This document shows, piece by piece, positions 46,432 to 59,920 of a stretch of DNA of 64,000 bases. Under the pieces are notes generated by a model. The model had not been told where the DNA came from. It was given only the letters and a program-made list of their open reading frames with translations, and searched no databases. The position numbers and the translations under genes were made by a program. Positions within the stretch are counted from its first letter, which is position 1. Each line of letters starts with the position of its first letter. The stretch covers positions 23,454,246 to 23,518,245 of the forward strand of contig JACDQD010000006.1 in the NCBI GenBank assembly GCA_019843655.1. The letters run 5' to 3'. The stretch comes from Lethocerus indicus (lineage: Eukaryota; Arthropoda; Insecta; Hemiptera; Belostomatidae).

Positions 46432-49400
46432 TATATTGGAACTGACCTCGTGGTGGCACGATGAATTACGATATTGATAATCGTACCCTAACCTTACAAC
46501 TAAGATCAAGGAACCCGGGTTAAGATCCGAGTCCATCAATTTAAGCTCATAATTTATCAAGGCGGTTTAATTAGACTTATAATTTATAATTATAGAGTGA
46601 ATCGGCCTAAACTAAAAATACTCAAAAATAATATAAAGAATTAAATCTTTCTTTTAGACGTTGCGAAATTCTCCTTCTTTTCCCCCTTCTCCGCCACATA
46701 ATAAATGAAAGAACCCCGGTCGTAATCGGCGCGGGTGGTCGTACTCCAAACATTTATCAAGTTCTAAAAGGGGGTCCTCACCGTTGCAATCACTCTACCC
46801 GTGAGCACCCCCACCACTATCTCTCTCTTCTCTCTCCGCCGTGTTGTTGTTGTTTAAAAGGGCAAAGATACTCTAAATAACTTTAGACCCGGATGCCTCG
46901 GGCCCCGGCGCTCAAGGAATTTGTTCAGAGGATTCGCGGCTTACATATTTTCAGTTAACGGACCCCAAAATGACGAGAATATTCCGACGCGGTTGAGAAG
47001 GTTGGGGATGGGGTGGGCGGCGGTGTCGACGAAGGGAGCGGGAACGGAAAAAAAAACTGTTTTTATTTCCGCTCGGGATTCCGTTTTTGGGAAAGAGATC
47101 CGAGCGAAAAAGTTCACCAGCCGAGCCCAAGCTAGCTCACGAGTCGATACGCTTTCAACGGACGCTGCAGAATGCGGGGTGGTTGTGGGGTCGTGGGCGG
47201 GGGCGGGGGCGGGTGCGGGGTTTTGGACCGGGGAGAGAGAAAGAGAATCAAACAAAGGGAGAGGAAGGTAAAAGTGCGAATGCTGCCTAACAATGGGAAT
47301 TGGCGTCCCCATTTGTGTCCGACACAGTGTGCCTTTTTCACGGTAGACCTTTTACAAAAAGAACATTACCATAATCCTGTCGGGCTGTGGCCCACAGCCC
47401 CACCTCCCCCCTTCCATCCCGCTTTCTGATAAATATTTACAGGAATATTTCATTCCCGAATCCCCTCGACGCACCTTTGTTTCAGTGGAGCTCCACTCGG
47501 GCCTCCACTCCATCCCCACTGTCACTCTCCCGACCGTTGTTGGCTCATCCCGATGGGGCCGGTTTCGTTCCTCTTCCATTTTGGCTTTATAATTGATCCC
47601 GAACACTTCCCCATTTCACTGGTCAGTTTAGAGGAAATATTCAACCAATATGCAAACGGCGACAGAATTAACACAAGATTATCGTCAGTATTAAGTTATT
47701 AAACTAGGGCTATTAAACCCCTATTGAGAAAATCAGGTTTTAATTTAACCGAACCCTGTACAATATAATTTAAAAGAATTTCTAGTGTTTAATTAACATC
47801 GAATAAACTTGATAGCGCTAGATCCGTCCAATAATCTTGGTATGAGCGCTCCCTGAATTGGAAGATGGGACGGTCAAACAGAGCTGTAAACTAGAACGAC
47901 TAATGAAACATTTCCAAAATCAAAGGGGGAAAGAAAAGCAAATCAGTGCAGGGGTTGTTAACGACTGTAGTTTTGTTTCCATAGCGGCGATTTGAATTTG
48001 GGCCCCGTCTGCGTACGGGGCGGGCCTCATTAAACGGGGGAGCATTCAGTCGGAATCATAATGCTCTCGAGACTGGAACGGGAGGTGGGAAAAATGGGTC
48101 GCCCATTAACAACCTCAAACAAGCAATAAACGCCTTTGTATTGCCGGGGTGCGGCGGCCCCCCGGGCTCACGACCCATTTCGTCTTTTCAATAGAGACGG
48201 AGAAAATATATTTCAGAGGGGCGGAGTTGAATGCGAGACGCGGCGGAGGAATTCCTCGCGGAACGGCGGAAGTGCGCCCGGCCGGAAGGGAATGTACCCT
48301 GCGTCCCCGGTTGTCCCTGCAACTCTTTATAAGCGGAGATTTGTTATCTCCTCTTGTGATGATTACCAGGTAGTTGGTTCAGGATATGTCGGCCGATAAA
48401 TGGTTAAAGCGAAGAATTTTTTCTTCCTGCAGCCTTCCGTCACAACACAATAATAAAGGAAACAACTCCGCGTTCTGCAATATGTTGTAGCGTGTTTTTA
48501 TTCGCGAACGAGTAATCGAGAGACATAATTTTCCGCAATAAACAGAAAATAAATAACAAACTTATGTTAAACGAATATACCTCTCGAACTTCCAAGAAGA
48601 GGATACAATGTTTTGGTTTGAACCCTGTTGGATGCATGCGAATTACGGTCATAATTTTTTACGAGCTGGAACCCAAAGACATATTTGTCTATCTATAAAC
48701 TAAATCATGACAGACGTTGTCCGTCCGGCAGTTAAAGTGTAGCGAATCGGGATCAAAGGGCGGGCGTGACGGGAGAAGTGGAGTAGGCGGGCGGCCGATA
48801 GCCAAATAATTAGCGGGCCGGGGCGATGGCAAGAGCAGGGCTAGAGCAATGGCAGGGCCTATAGGGGAGGGCTAGAGCTACAGCTAGGGCGGTCGCACCG
48901 GCGGGGGCTAAATTAATCCGGGACGGGACTGTCCCCGTGTCCGGCCGGAACACGCGCGCTGTTAACACGGCCCGCCGCACCCGCACTAATTAACCGACAT
49001 TTCTCTTCTCTCCGGGTTCAATTTATAATGGGCCAAAGTCCACTTGTTTAATAGTCGGGCCGCCGTTTTATACCGGGCCCTTCTCCACGGCCACCTCGAT
49101 GGGCATTTGTCACCCTTAAATACTCCCCACCTGTGAACTTCGGGCACAAATTTGTCCTCGGGCATTTATGAAACATGAGTTATACCGGCAGGGGGGATGA
49201 AAGTACTCGGAATTTCAGTGGATGGAGTAGTGGAAAGGGTGGCTGGAAGGGAGGAGGAGAACAAAGTTTTACAGACCCGGGTCATTAGAAAGTCCTTTGT
49301 ACGGAATTACGGGGCTTATACAGAATTTCGGAGTTCTCCGCCCACCGATGAAGAAAATTGGATTCCGGTCAAAATTCCAAGGGGTTAACCTTCATAATTT

Positions 49401-52400
49401 ACGTTCATGTGAAATACGGAGCTTTGCTCCAAATGGACTCTGCGGTAAACATGTAACCGAGGCCGACCAATATAGTGAAACGTGTTTTTATAAACTATAT
49501 TAGGAATAAGACAGTTGGGAATAGATCTGTCAATTTCATACTCATATGTATTACTAATGAATTAAATACCGAGCATGCAAAAAATGTTAACATTTTAATT
49601 AAATACTTGGGGGACCGTCCACATTTGTTTTCCCTTATTTTAGTCACTTTTTTTATTATATCTAGTACAGTACTAATGAAGCCACCCAATGATGCTACTT
49701 CATCTCACTACCCTTGCTCACGTTATAAGGATATTTCACAATTGTTGTGTACAGGCAAGTTTAATCGCCTACATTTCTCCGATTATATTTATTAACGGGG
49801 GCGGGAGAGAGTTGGCCGAATTCTCGGCGACGGCGCCAACAATTCAACCGAAGTTTTATAAAACAGATTCGAGTATAAAATAAATTTACCGGCCCGCCGC
49901 CCCCCTGCGATATAATGAAAATAACGCTCGGCATAAGTCATAGAGAAAAGTCCCAGCCGACTCGGGTGCTGGGGATCGGGCGCCGATATGGATTTTGGAT
50001 TTCTGTTGAGGGGGCCCGCACCGGGCCTCGAATAACATTTATTGAGTAAATACATCATTTCACGGTTTGCCCGTTGGGTCGGTCCCGGCGTCAACCCCCC
50101 CATATATATTGAACGGGGTGCGATCGCTCCGATACGCCTCCAATACCAGAAATATAAGACTCTGACCTATATTCCCTCTCCTTCCCTTCACCAGGCCGGC
50201 CGCTGTTTGCCCGCCTTAGGCCCAGACCGTAAATCGCCCTTGTTTTCTTTAACCCCCCAATCCACCCCCCTCCCACCATCCCAACAAACGTAAATACTCG
50301 GCCGACATTAAAAATTCGGTCGCTAATCCTGTTTTCCTTCTGGATGTACCTGCGAAAAATATTTACCTGAAACTCTGTTTTTGATCAGTAGATAATAAAG
50401 AGACATAGGGAATTTTATTACTCATGTTCAGGAATGTTATCCTGAATTTCAGCTACAATCCAGCGGTTTAGCAGCCCATTATTGGCAACTAATTAGGATA
50501 TTTAGCAAGGACTACTTTGAACTGCCGTTCGTTTCTGTTTTCTCATCATCTATTTTGTCTTTCTTCCTTTAGTTCTGGTGGGCGAATAGTTACACTCCCT
50601 TTCAATTTGTCTAACTCTTTATCTTTAATTATTTACATAACTAATATGTTGTCCAAGTACATCCTCAGTTCTGATTGTAAGAAACGAACACTCAGTCATA
50701 AATGTGTCCGTCTTGTCACAAGGGAATAAGGGATTATGCAATATCAAGGATGAAGTTTGTGTTTGGCCGTAATTAACGTAATCATTCACTCCCGGGCTAA
50801 TTGTTACCCTTAAATTATAGTTCCCGCTTCGACTGGGAACCTCTTTAAGTGGATTACATCACATAAGACTAAATATCATTCCTCTGCCAGGGAAATTTGG
50901 GCTTTAATTATTCATGTAGAGCCGAAGTTAGGACAATGAAACAGCAGTTAAACTTAAACTGACTGACTCCCGGGACTATATTGAAATTACTTTTAGGAGA
51001 TATTTTCCTCGAAAATATCCAAAAGCATTGTTTGGTGTATTTACAGTAGTCGTTTCCCTCACTTTTTAACATATTTAATGAATTTACTCAGATGGTTGTG
51101 CATAAAGTAAAAAATATAAATGTCATATTTTTGTTGTTTAATAAGATATGTGAACATAGATGTGTTATAATATGATTTTCATATTCTTCTTATTCAGAGT
51201 TTATATGTATTAGTTTTCCTTTTATTAAGTTTCGTGTATATGTTGAATATTGTGTTTTTATTTCGGTATACAGGTGTTTCAATCATATATTTAGAGTATT
51301 ATTAATAAATGGACTGATGAACACATTGTTTTTGGTGTTTAAGCTATTATGATTGATTACGAGTTTCCCTTTTGTTAGTTCTGGGATAAGCTTAATTACA
51401 CATTTCGATAGCACGAAAGTCTCAAATTCGCTGTAAAATGCAATATAATTGCGGTTTGTATTGGGATTTAGGGCGCAATTTCTGCCTAATGTAAGGTCCG
51501 TTTAAACTAAATGTTTTCAGTTTTGTGAATAAATTACCATTCCTTTAATGCAAAATTTAAATTTTACATTAACGTAACTACGTTAAACGAGAACAATTTA
51601 ATGGTACCCCACTCGGAAATTCTGTATCTAAATCAAATTGGTTTACTACTAAATAATGATAATCTATTATTTAAAGCGGATATTGCTTGAAACGCGCTCC
51701 TGGCAATAAATCCGGCACTTTGCAATCTTTCCTCTTCCAATTTTACATCGAGTTCGTAAAACACAACGAAAATTAAAGTCGATTCAGCCTTGCATTATTA
51801 AACATTTAAAACGGGGATTGTGCTCAGTTCCGTTCGGAGCCCCTGGGATATAGCTGCCGGCAAATCCTTTTTTATATTTTTATTCTCAAACAGAAAGCAA
51901 CGCAAATTCTGTTGAAATTATCACGGTCAAGAGAATTCCCATGAATAAATATTTCTACAGGAAGGAATGCCACCGAAAGTACAACTTCGGCGGCGGATTT
52001 GGGCGTCATGCGATATTCTCCTGAGTTGTAATTACAGAAAAATTGTACGGACCCTGCAGGAACAGGTGAAGAAAATTTAACACTGTTTAAATTTACAATC
52101 GACCATTTTGCAGGTTTTACATGTAATTCATCGAGAAGTATTGACGGGATGCCTAGAATAGAATTGACGACCACGGTCAATCGGCTAATCTCTTCAATCG
52201 ATTGTTTTAATTGATTGTGAATGGATTGGATGTAAAGCGCGCCCTTGCACGACCCCGAGGGGTCGGAACTCAGGTGGCGGCGGAATTTAATTTAATTTGA
52301 ACTGATTGCGGGAGGAGCCCAAATAACGAGATCATAGCATTTAAATCTTGAGGGGGATCTTCGACACTGTTCAGTTCGAATCTCATTACACCTTCATACT

Positions 52401-55400
52401 TATGCAGTTCAATGAATATATTCCCTCGCTAGGAATGCCTGCTACACATTAATTTTCGTTTATTAATTTTCAATTATCTTTTATTTGTTTATTTGTATTC
52501 ATTTGTACTTCTTTACATAAACTGTGTTGATTTAAAACGAAACGGAGACTAAAAATCCCTGGACGCATTAAAATCCATTTTATAGACTCATTCATTAAAC
52601 ACTTAAAAACACAAAATCATAAATAAGGGTCAGTTCGAAATTCTCGCCAGTAAACACAATTATTCACTTAGACCCCGATGAAAATTATTCTAAAGAGATT
52701 AAAGATATTATTATTTTTCATATTTCTGACTCCGGCTTCCGTAAAATATTTCTTTTCACCTTTCGAAACAATAAATCCGCGAAGAGCGAGCACCTTCGTT
52801 CTGGGGCGCATAATTTCCAGGTCCTGGGGAATCGAGTCTGGAACCTCTACACCGTTCGACCCAAACGGTTATGCAAAGAAAAACCCCTCCTTGCCCCGCG
52901 CCCCAGCCCACCGCGGTGAATTAATGAACGCCACTTTTATATTCAATCTACTGAATCATTTTTGAATTATAATTCTAAGTATTTCTCCGCGGGGCTCTTT
53001 TTAAAGTTGTGGGGCGGGGGGGATATTATTATTCTTTCTGTGCGCCCGTTCCATTTGTTAAGAGAACATATTTTACCGGTGGAAAGAAGAAGGGGAAAAA
53101 ATCGGCATCAATTTTACATTTATAAGGTGAAAAGTGTTGCCGGTTCTGTATTCATCGGAAAGCGCATTGTTCCAACAAGGTATTGAGTGCTAGCTCGGTC
53201 GAAACAAAAACATATTGATTATAACCATTTATCGCCCGGATCTTATATTTATATTTATGTATACAAAAAATGTATTAAATAATTATTTTTGAATCATGCT
53301 TATATTATTTTGTATTTTATAATATGCATTCTAAATGTAATATAGCAAACAAAAATTAATCTTACGAATTAGTCCAATGGGTTCATGTAGTTTTCACAAT
53401 TTATGATTTGTATTATACGAACTAAATATTTCTACCTTGTCGCAGAATATCGGAAAGGTAGAACTTTTATTTTCAGGTAATGTTATCGTTAACAGCAATC
53501 AGTGAGTTGGAATGCCGACGGTGAATCGTTTCAGCACGCTCCCGTCCAGACCCCGAAACGGTTACTTTAGATTACATTATCAGTGCTGGATTTTGCGAAT
53601 TGTCATCCCCGAAATATTTGTATAGACGATATTATGGAAATCCGAACGATAAAATTCTGTGTTTAATTAAGTTTAGGGCCGGTATGGAAGTAGGAGGGGA
53701 TGTTGCCCCTGCGTACGGCAGACCAAAATATACCTTCGAAGGGTCCTGCATTATTCATCTACCCACGGTCCAATACAGGACAGAGATTTTCTTTTTCCGC
53801 CCGGTCCTGGATTAGATGCGGACGATCCGAATGCCCCTCGTCGATATCCAGGGCCCTAATATTGGCCGTAAATGCCGGCCAGAGCCGGTACAGCCTCCCC
53901 CCACGCCGGTACAGGCAGTTAACCCGACGGTCCTACCTCCTAACGAATTAGAATCGAACGGTGGGGGGGTCGAGCGGCCTGCAGGGGGGAATAAGCAATT
54001 TCCACTATTGACTGTTAACCGGCGGTTCGGGCTCGAATTGCACGGTCATTCCCTCCTCCATATGCGTCTGGTTTTTGCTGCCCCCATTTTATTTATCTTA
54101 ACAGTCCACATAAGCTCAATCTATTCATTCTGTCCAGTAATATAGTGTAACCTATGTTTCGATATTAAATACATTCTACTACACAAATACTATTTTATCT
54201 ATTACCTTATTTTTTCTCTCGCTATTCTTCGCTGTATGTTAAAATATTTTACCGGGAGGAATACCGTTTTAACATTACAAAATAAGGTCCCTAGTCACAT
54301 TTCATCACGCTATACTTGTTTTCATAAATACCTATTCATAAAGCAGCAGGGGAGCTTAAAATTATTTCAGCTCTCATGACCTTCCTACAAGGAACAGTCT
54401 TTTACTAATTTCACGACCTCTATCAACAGTTCTTCTATAAATACCATGTACATATATATTCTTCTGAGACAATGAAATTCGAAGATAGGTTTAATTACTG
54501 GTTGTTGTATTTTCTTCGCCGTCTTATGTAAATTTGCTGAAAGTAAGAAAAATACCATTGACACGAGTTACCTGATTTTGGCTGGATTTGGACTATTATT
54601 CCCGCCTCGGGTGATTATCGATTTTAGGACGGTGCTAGCTGCCGAGCCCTTTCTGTAAATAAGACATTGGCAGCCAGCCGCTTTATTTCCTCGCGGCGGC
54701 GGCGGCTTTAACAGATAGCAGCCGCCTTCGAATAATACGGGACTCGATCTGTGGTTGCAAAGCTCGTCTGTACCAACTGGTTATCTACGAGTGCTTTATA
54801 GAAGCCGTTAGATTTCCGTTGACTCTCGGCCCGCGACTTAGAGATCAAGTTACGCCCAAATTGGCCCATTCACGGCCGGACGTTTAATGGAAGGGGCAAC
54901 GCATCAACTATCGTATTTCAATCCGCCCCATCGGGCTCTTATTTCCCACGAGTTTTAATATTGTCGAAATTTCGCCTCCAGTCTACCGATACGCATAACA
55001 TACAAAACATAGTTTCACAGTTTATGACCTAAAAATAGGAACAGAATATTTATACACTCTCGCACAAGGTGAAAAAACGTTTAACCAATACTTTCGTTAA
55101 CTGCATTCAGCTATCTAAACGTTTGTATCAACCCCCAAACTGGTACATTACCGTAAAGTGGTTCTCATCACATTACGAATTCTAAACACCTTAATATGTT
55201 TTATAGACGAGGTTATTGATAAATGTTAGTGATATTCATCCGACGCCTGGCTTGATCGTTGAGCGTGATCACATTCTTCCTCTTCCGCGCAAGCGCACTC
55301 GAACTGATGCGACAGGCCTCATCTGTCCAACGAACTCTACAACTCTCTTCCAATCTTTCATTAAAAAACTCGCCGAGTATTCTATTTTTGGTGATGTGGT

Positions 55401-58400
55401 ACCTTACATTGTTAATATTAAACAGGTTGCTTTTGGTTTATCCCGCGATTATTTTGGAACACCCATTTGATAAGGAGCATCCTTCATTTTTAATTAAATT
55501 TTTGAATCAGATTTTTGTTTAATCGCGTAGCCTCTTTCAAAAAACGTTCTGCATATATTTCGTTGCAAAGATAAACAATTTTAGAAATGAATCGATTGTG
55601 GAAAAATTCAATAGCCGGGTTGAGGAGAAGGCGTTGATTTTAAAGTTATGTATGAGCGGCCGCCGGTATGGCTTTAGCAGTGGGGTCTTAATCCCGAGGG
55701 ATTGCCGGGGTCCAGGGGCTTCGGGTTCAGACCGACTGTTATGCGAAAACTTTTTTGTTTTAAACTTCAGACCGGGCGGCTACACCCGGGAAAAGTGGAC
55801 TTTTGCGGGATCGGCCGGCATTAGAATTGGGCAGGAGAAGAAGGAATGTAGAAATGAAGTCGAGCTGGAAAAAAATACGTTTCCAAGTAACGCCTTTTCT
55901 TGCATTTTAAATGACTCTCCAGAAATGGACTTTTTTCTGAGTCGATTTGATTTTTCCAAAATTACTTGTAAAAAAGTTCTATACAACATATAAACTATGT
56001 ATAAACAAAAATATGCTATGTATAAAAATAAGCTGTATATGAAATTAAATGATAAATTACTGTGACTAAGACGGAAACACGAGTTGGAATATCTGCTTCA
56101 TTTAAATATTCATCACAGCACATAAGGCATCACTATTTAATGTAGGTTTTTGAGAATACTCAGATAAAAGGTAGGTTAAAACACATAAGATGCAACAGGA
56201 AAATTTAAAACACTCTGGTATGCAAAAAACGGCTTGTTTCGCCCGCAGACATTATTGTGCAGCGGGGCCGGATATCCGCGTCGGGCGATAAGGGGAGTTT
56301 TAACAATTTTAAATATGAATTATTAAAACGGAAGATAAGTGGAGGGGGCGGGCACTCGCCGTCGGCCGGGAGATAAAACTAAGGCTGTTAAATGTGTGAG
56401 CCGAACGAGAATAAAGTTAAGAGAGGGAGATTACTCGTTAGTATCCTGTAGGGGAATATTAAAAGTTAGTGTCGCGCTACGTAGGGCCGGGCGCGTTGGA
56501 CCCTTCGCCCCGTTTAAAACGCCCTAATGTTCGGAGTAAATTTCCTTGGATCTCCTTTGGGCCAGATATAAATGCCACTCGGCCCAATGGACCATGACCG
56601 CTCTTGCCCCCGTCCCCACCATTAAATCGTATTTCGGCATTTAACTTTTTCACTGGGGTTTTATCTTCGGCCCCGCGTCCATTTTTCCCTATCCGTGTCT
56701 CTGTGGGCGGCGCCCCCGTGACACTGGCGGCTAACCGAGTTTAAAAGTAATTCCGGTGGGAAAGCAATATGGCAACTTGCCACTGTCAGGTTCGGCGCTT
56801 TAATGAAATGAGTTATAACCACCCACCCCCGACCACCAAACTAACACCAACACTTTCTCCCAAACCCTTTTGGATTCATTGGCCATTCGAGTATCGACCG
56901 TCGGGAAATAAACGGGTAAAAATGTGCCTACCGACTGTTTTGTCCAGGGGTTTAATACAGTAACATATAGAAAGTTATTGTAACTCATTATAGTTTAACG
57001 AACCGAGATGGAAGGGAATGAATTAGCTGAGAGTTCTAAATGGGACATGAAGCTGAATATGTAGTATGTTATTCTAAATTTCTCCTTTTATTTACTCCAT
57101 TTCTCAACCATTAATTCATTGAGTAAGATATTCCTTAAAATTACTTCAATCCGATTTTTTAAACACTGTTCCAAGGATTTGTAATGTTGAAACTGTTAGT
57201 ACAAAAAAATTAGAATCATTCCACTCTTTCGAATAATTCCTCAATAATGTTAAAAATATAGAGTTGAATCGTAGCCCGAATTTCTGCTGGAACATGAACA
57301 GGAGGACGCTTTAGGTTCATTTTTAACAGCAATTTTTCCCCCATTTAATGAAATTATAGCGCGAATTTCATGGCCATAAATATAAGTTAGGAAGGCGGAA
57401 AAAAACTAGGGAGCCTGGCGCCAATTAGTGCTCGGCCGGACCGATAAAACTGGGGGGCGGTTATGCACTAAATCACAAAAACAGCTCAGTCTAATTAATA
57501 AGCGAATTGTGAGTATCAAACAGCAATTAGAGTGCTTCTGTTATTCTCTAAGACATGTTCTAATATGCCTCCTGGCCAATACTTAAACCTTGGGCATCAG
57601 ATTGGGCATATTAATAAGACATATCTGGACATGTAATTTCAGAAATGTTTTCGACATAATACCTGCTGGAAAACGTGTAATTTGATAACAATAACGAAAT
57701 TATAGGCTGCCGGGGTTCATATTTCAGTTCTGTGTTGCACATTAGTTACCATAGCACCAGTGAAGAAACAACGTATACTACGGAATTATAAGAATATTAT
57801 TATATAAAGTAAAGAAACGATTAAATGCATTTTGGACCATTAAAAAAGGAGAAACAATCAATGTTAGGCTAAAGACATAACTAGGGGTGAACGTTTCATG
57901 GGATTTCATAGATGTCAATATTGATTGCAAAACGCTCTCGCTGAGTATTCGCTTTCCTTTCCACTTCTCTATCCCTTCAACGAAATGGAACATCTGAAGT
58001 AAAACCACACCCACCCCCAAATCCAGTTCAGTACGAAACTTCGGAATGGCCAATGAAACTCAGCGAGTTTCAAATTCACTGACTGACGGCACCATATACT
58101 CATATCATTGCTGATTTAAAAATATATTCTCTGTGAAGAAAAAACCCTTTACCATTTCCGCATAAAGTTTATGGCAACGCTTATGAAAAATTATTTTTGT
58201 TACCTCTAATTTGTATTACCTTTAGGGGAAAATTTGCGGATATTTATGAACCCGAAGTCCATTTTCAGTTTTCAAACGATTTTTAGAGAAAACACATTCG
58301 TCACCCACAAAATAGAATCTTTCTGATAAATATGAATGCATGAAAGTGTGCAACAAAGAAAGTACAACCGGTTTAAAAATGTAAACACGAAAATGATTTC

Positions 58401-59867
58401 CTCACACTAAATTATTCCAATGGAGATATTTTGTTCATCCGTTCTCCGTTTGGGCGGCTTTGAAATTATAATTTTAAGTTTAAATTTCGAGGGACGACAG
58501 TGTACAGAAATGTACAGAACTCAATTTGCCCTCTGTCAGAGCGAGAAATTTTGCCCCGTTTCGGAGTTCCAAATTTTCGTCTCCCGGCGGTACGTCGTAG
58601 CACCGGCGGGTCCAGAGGTCTCCGGGATCAAATTTCCTGGGCGCTTTGAGCGTCGTGGCGGCCCAACCGACGCCAATGTCAGAGGACGCTAGGCCGTTTC
58701 ACACGAATCATATCGGCCGGCCGGACCAGAAGTGAATAAGTTGGACCACAAGCAGTATCACCGCGCTAAGGGAAATAGGCGAGAAGCAAAGACCGAGAAG
58801 CGGAGGTCTATATACGATGAGACATTTCAGCAACTACTCAATATACCATTAGAACACCTTATTACAGAGCAGTCGAAATTTAATTTTAATTTTTAACAAT
58901 TTTCATAGAGTTTATTTATGTTCGCATTCACTGGTCCCACATCTCGATAATAGAATATTTATCTATATAAGTCTGTTTTCGTCTACGCGTGTACAGCCTT
59001 ATAAAACCTGAAAATTCTCCGTATTTTCAGAAAGCTTAATCGACAGCATCTCAGAATTAAACTTCACTTTCCAATAATATAAATAAATGTGAAATACGTG
59101 TACACTAGAATTGCTCTTCATAAAATATGCATTTATGATCAAACACATTGTAAAAATATAATGTATTGTTCACCCGGAGTGTACTATTCTGTACTTCAAT
59201 CTGTCTAATTACAAAGCTATCCAATTTCATTTTTAGCGGGCGAAAAAGAGCGATAAATGAGTTATAAACACAATTACGAGTTCCAAAACCGGGTAAAATG
59301 GACAGCGTTAACGATTATCGCCAGTGTTACTTGTCTTGCTTGAGCAGAATAAGGTATAAGTTATTGTAAAGTGTTATATGGGAGTTTTCGATGATTAATG
59401 GGATTATCAACGGTATGAGTGACTGTCACCACTCGAGTTTATTTTCTTTTTTTGGAAAAACTGACACTCATATCATCGATAGTCCCAGTGAATCTCGGAG
59501 CCCCCATATATAAACCTGGTCATTTTACCAACCAGTCGGGTTGATCCACTAAACTATTACTCAAAACCGATAGGCAAGTCAACACAATCGCTAACATTCT
59601 GTTTAACCTTAGCGTTAGTCTCCACTGAGCCAATAATGAAAAACTGAAAACAATTGATTTACATAAATAGTACATCTCCAAATAGCTTAATTCATCCAAA
59701 TAGAAACGAGTTTTGACAGACAATCAAAGTCTCCAACAAATCAGTTGCCCTTTAAGCCTTTCAGGTTTAAGCGCTCAGGTTTTTACACGTGTTTGGTTAG
59801 CGGTATTTTAGTGAAACGCGTTTCCTGTCTCGAAAATATCCAACACCAAACCATTCAAACAACCGCC
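46432..59867. other. Intron 1: no gene or mobile element recognised
   Basis: It has CpG-rich blocks at about 46690-47600, 48000-48400, 48720-49200, 49790-50300, 53690-54080, 54640-54960, 56230-56800 and 58540-58740, separated by AT-rich DNA. The longest frame, 55598-55993 on + (131 codons), has no recognisable domain. 49197-49388 and 53816-54145 were also inspected without result. A guanine-rich tract is at 47187-47220, and a region of loosely repeated GCAATGGCAGGGC-type words is at about 48820-48890. Confidence 0.5.
47187..47220 (+). other. G-rich tract, strong G-quadruplex candidate
   Basis: G runs GGGG, GGG, GGGGG, GGGGG, GGG and GGGG are separated by loops of one to four bases on the plus strand, which is the transcribed (RNA-like) strand of the intron. 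It lies within a CpG-rich block. Confidence 0.65.
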
Positions 59868-59920
59868 ATTGTACCTATAACTAGTAATAGTTGATTGTAC
59901 AAAAAAGTTAAAAAAAAATA
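59868..59920 (+). mobile_element. 3' end of the same LINE family, short remnant
   Basis: ATTGTACCTATAACT..AGTTGATTGTAC followed by AAAAAAGTTAAAAAAAAAT matches the 3' end of the LINE at 34300-34360. Only the last ~50 bp are present. No target-site duplication was found by eye. Confidence 0.7.

Noticed and set aside
47196..47341. Overlapping glycine-, proline- or arginine-rich frames on both strands
   Set aside because: Produced by the G-rich low-complexity tract.
53816..54145. Frame ending in a signal-peptide-like stretch (M-R-L-V-F-A-A-P-I-L)
   Set aside because: The hydrophobic part is at the end of the frame, with no donor in phase and no following exon recognised.
55598..55993. 131-codon plus-strand open frame
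   Set aside because: No recognisable motif and no nearby splice or promoter evidence; likely chance, though it cannot be excluded without transcript data.
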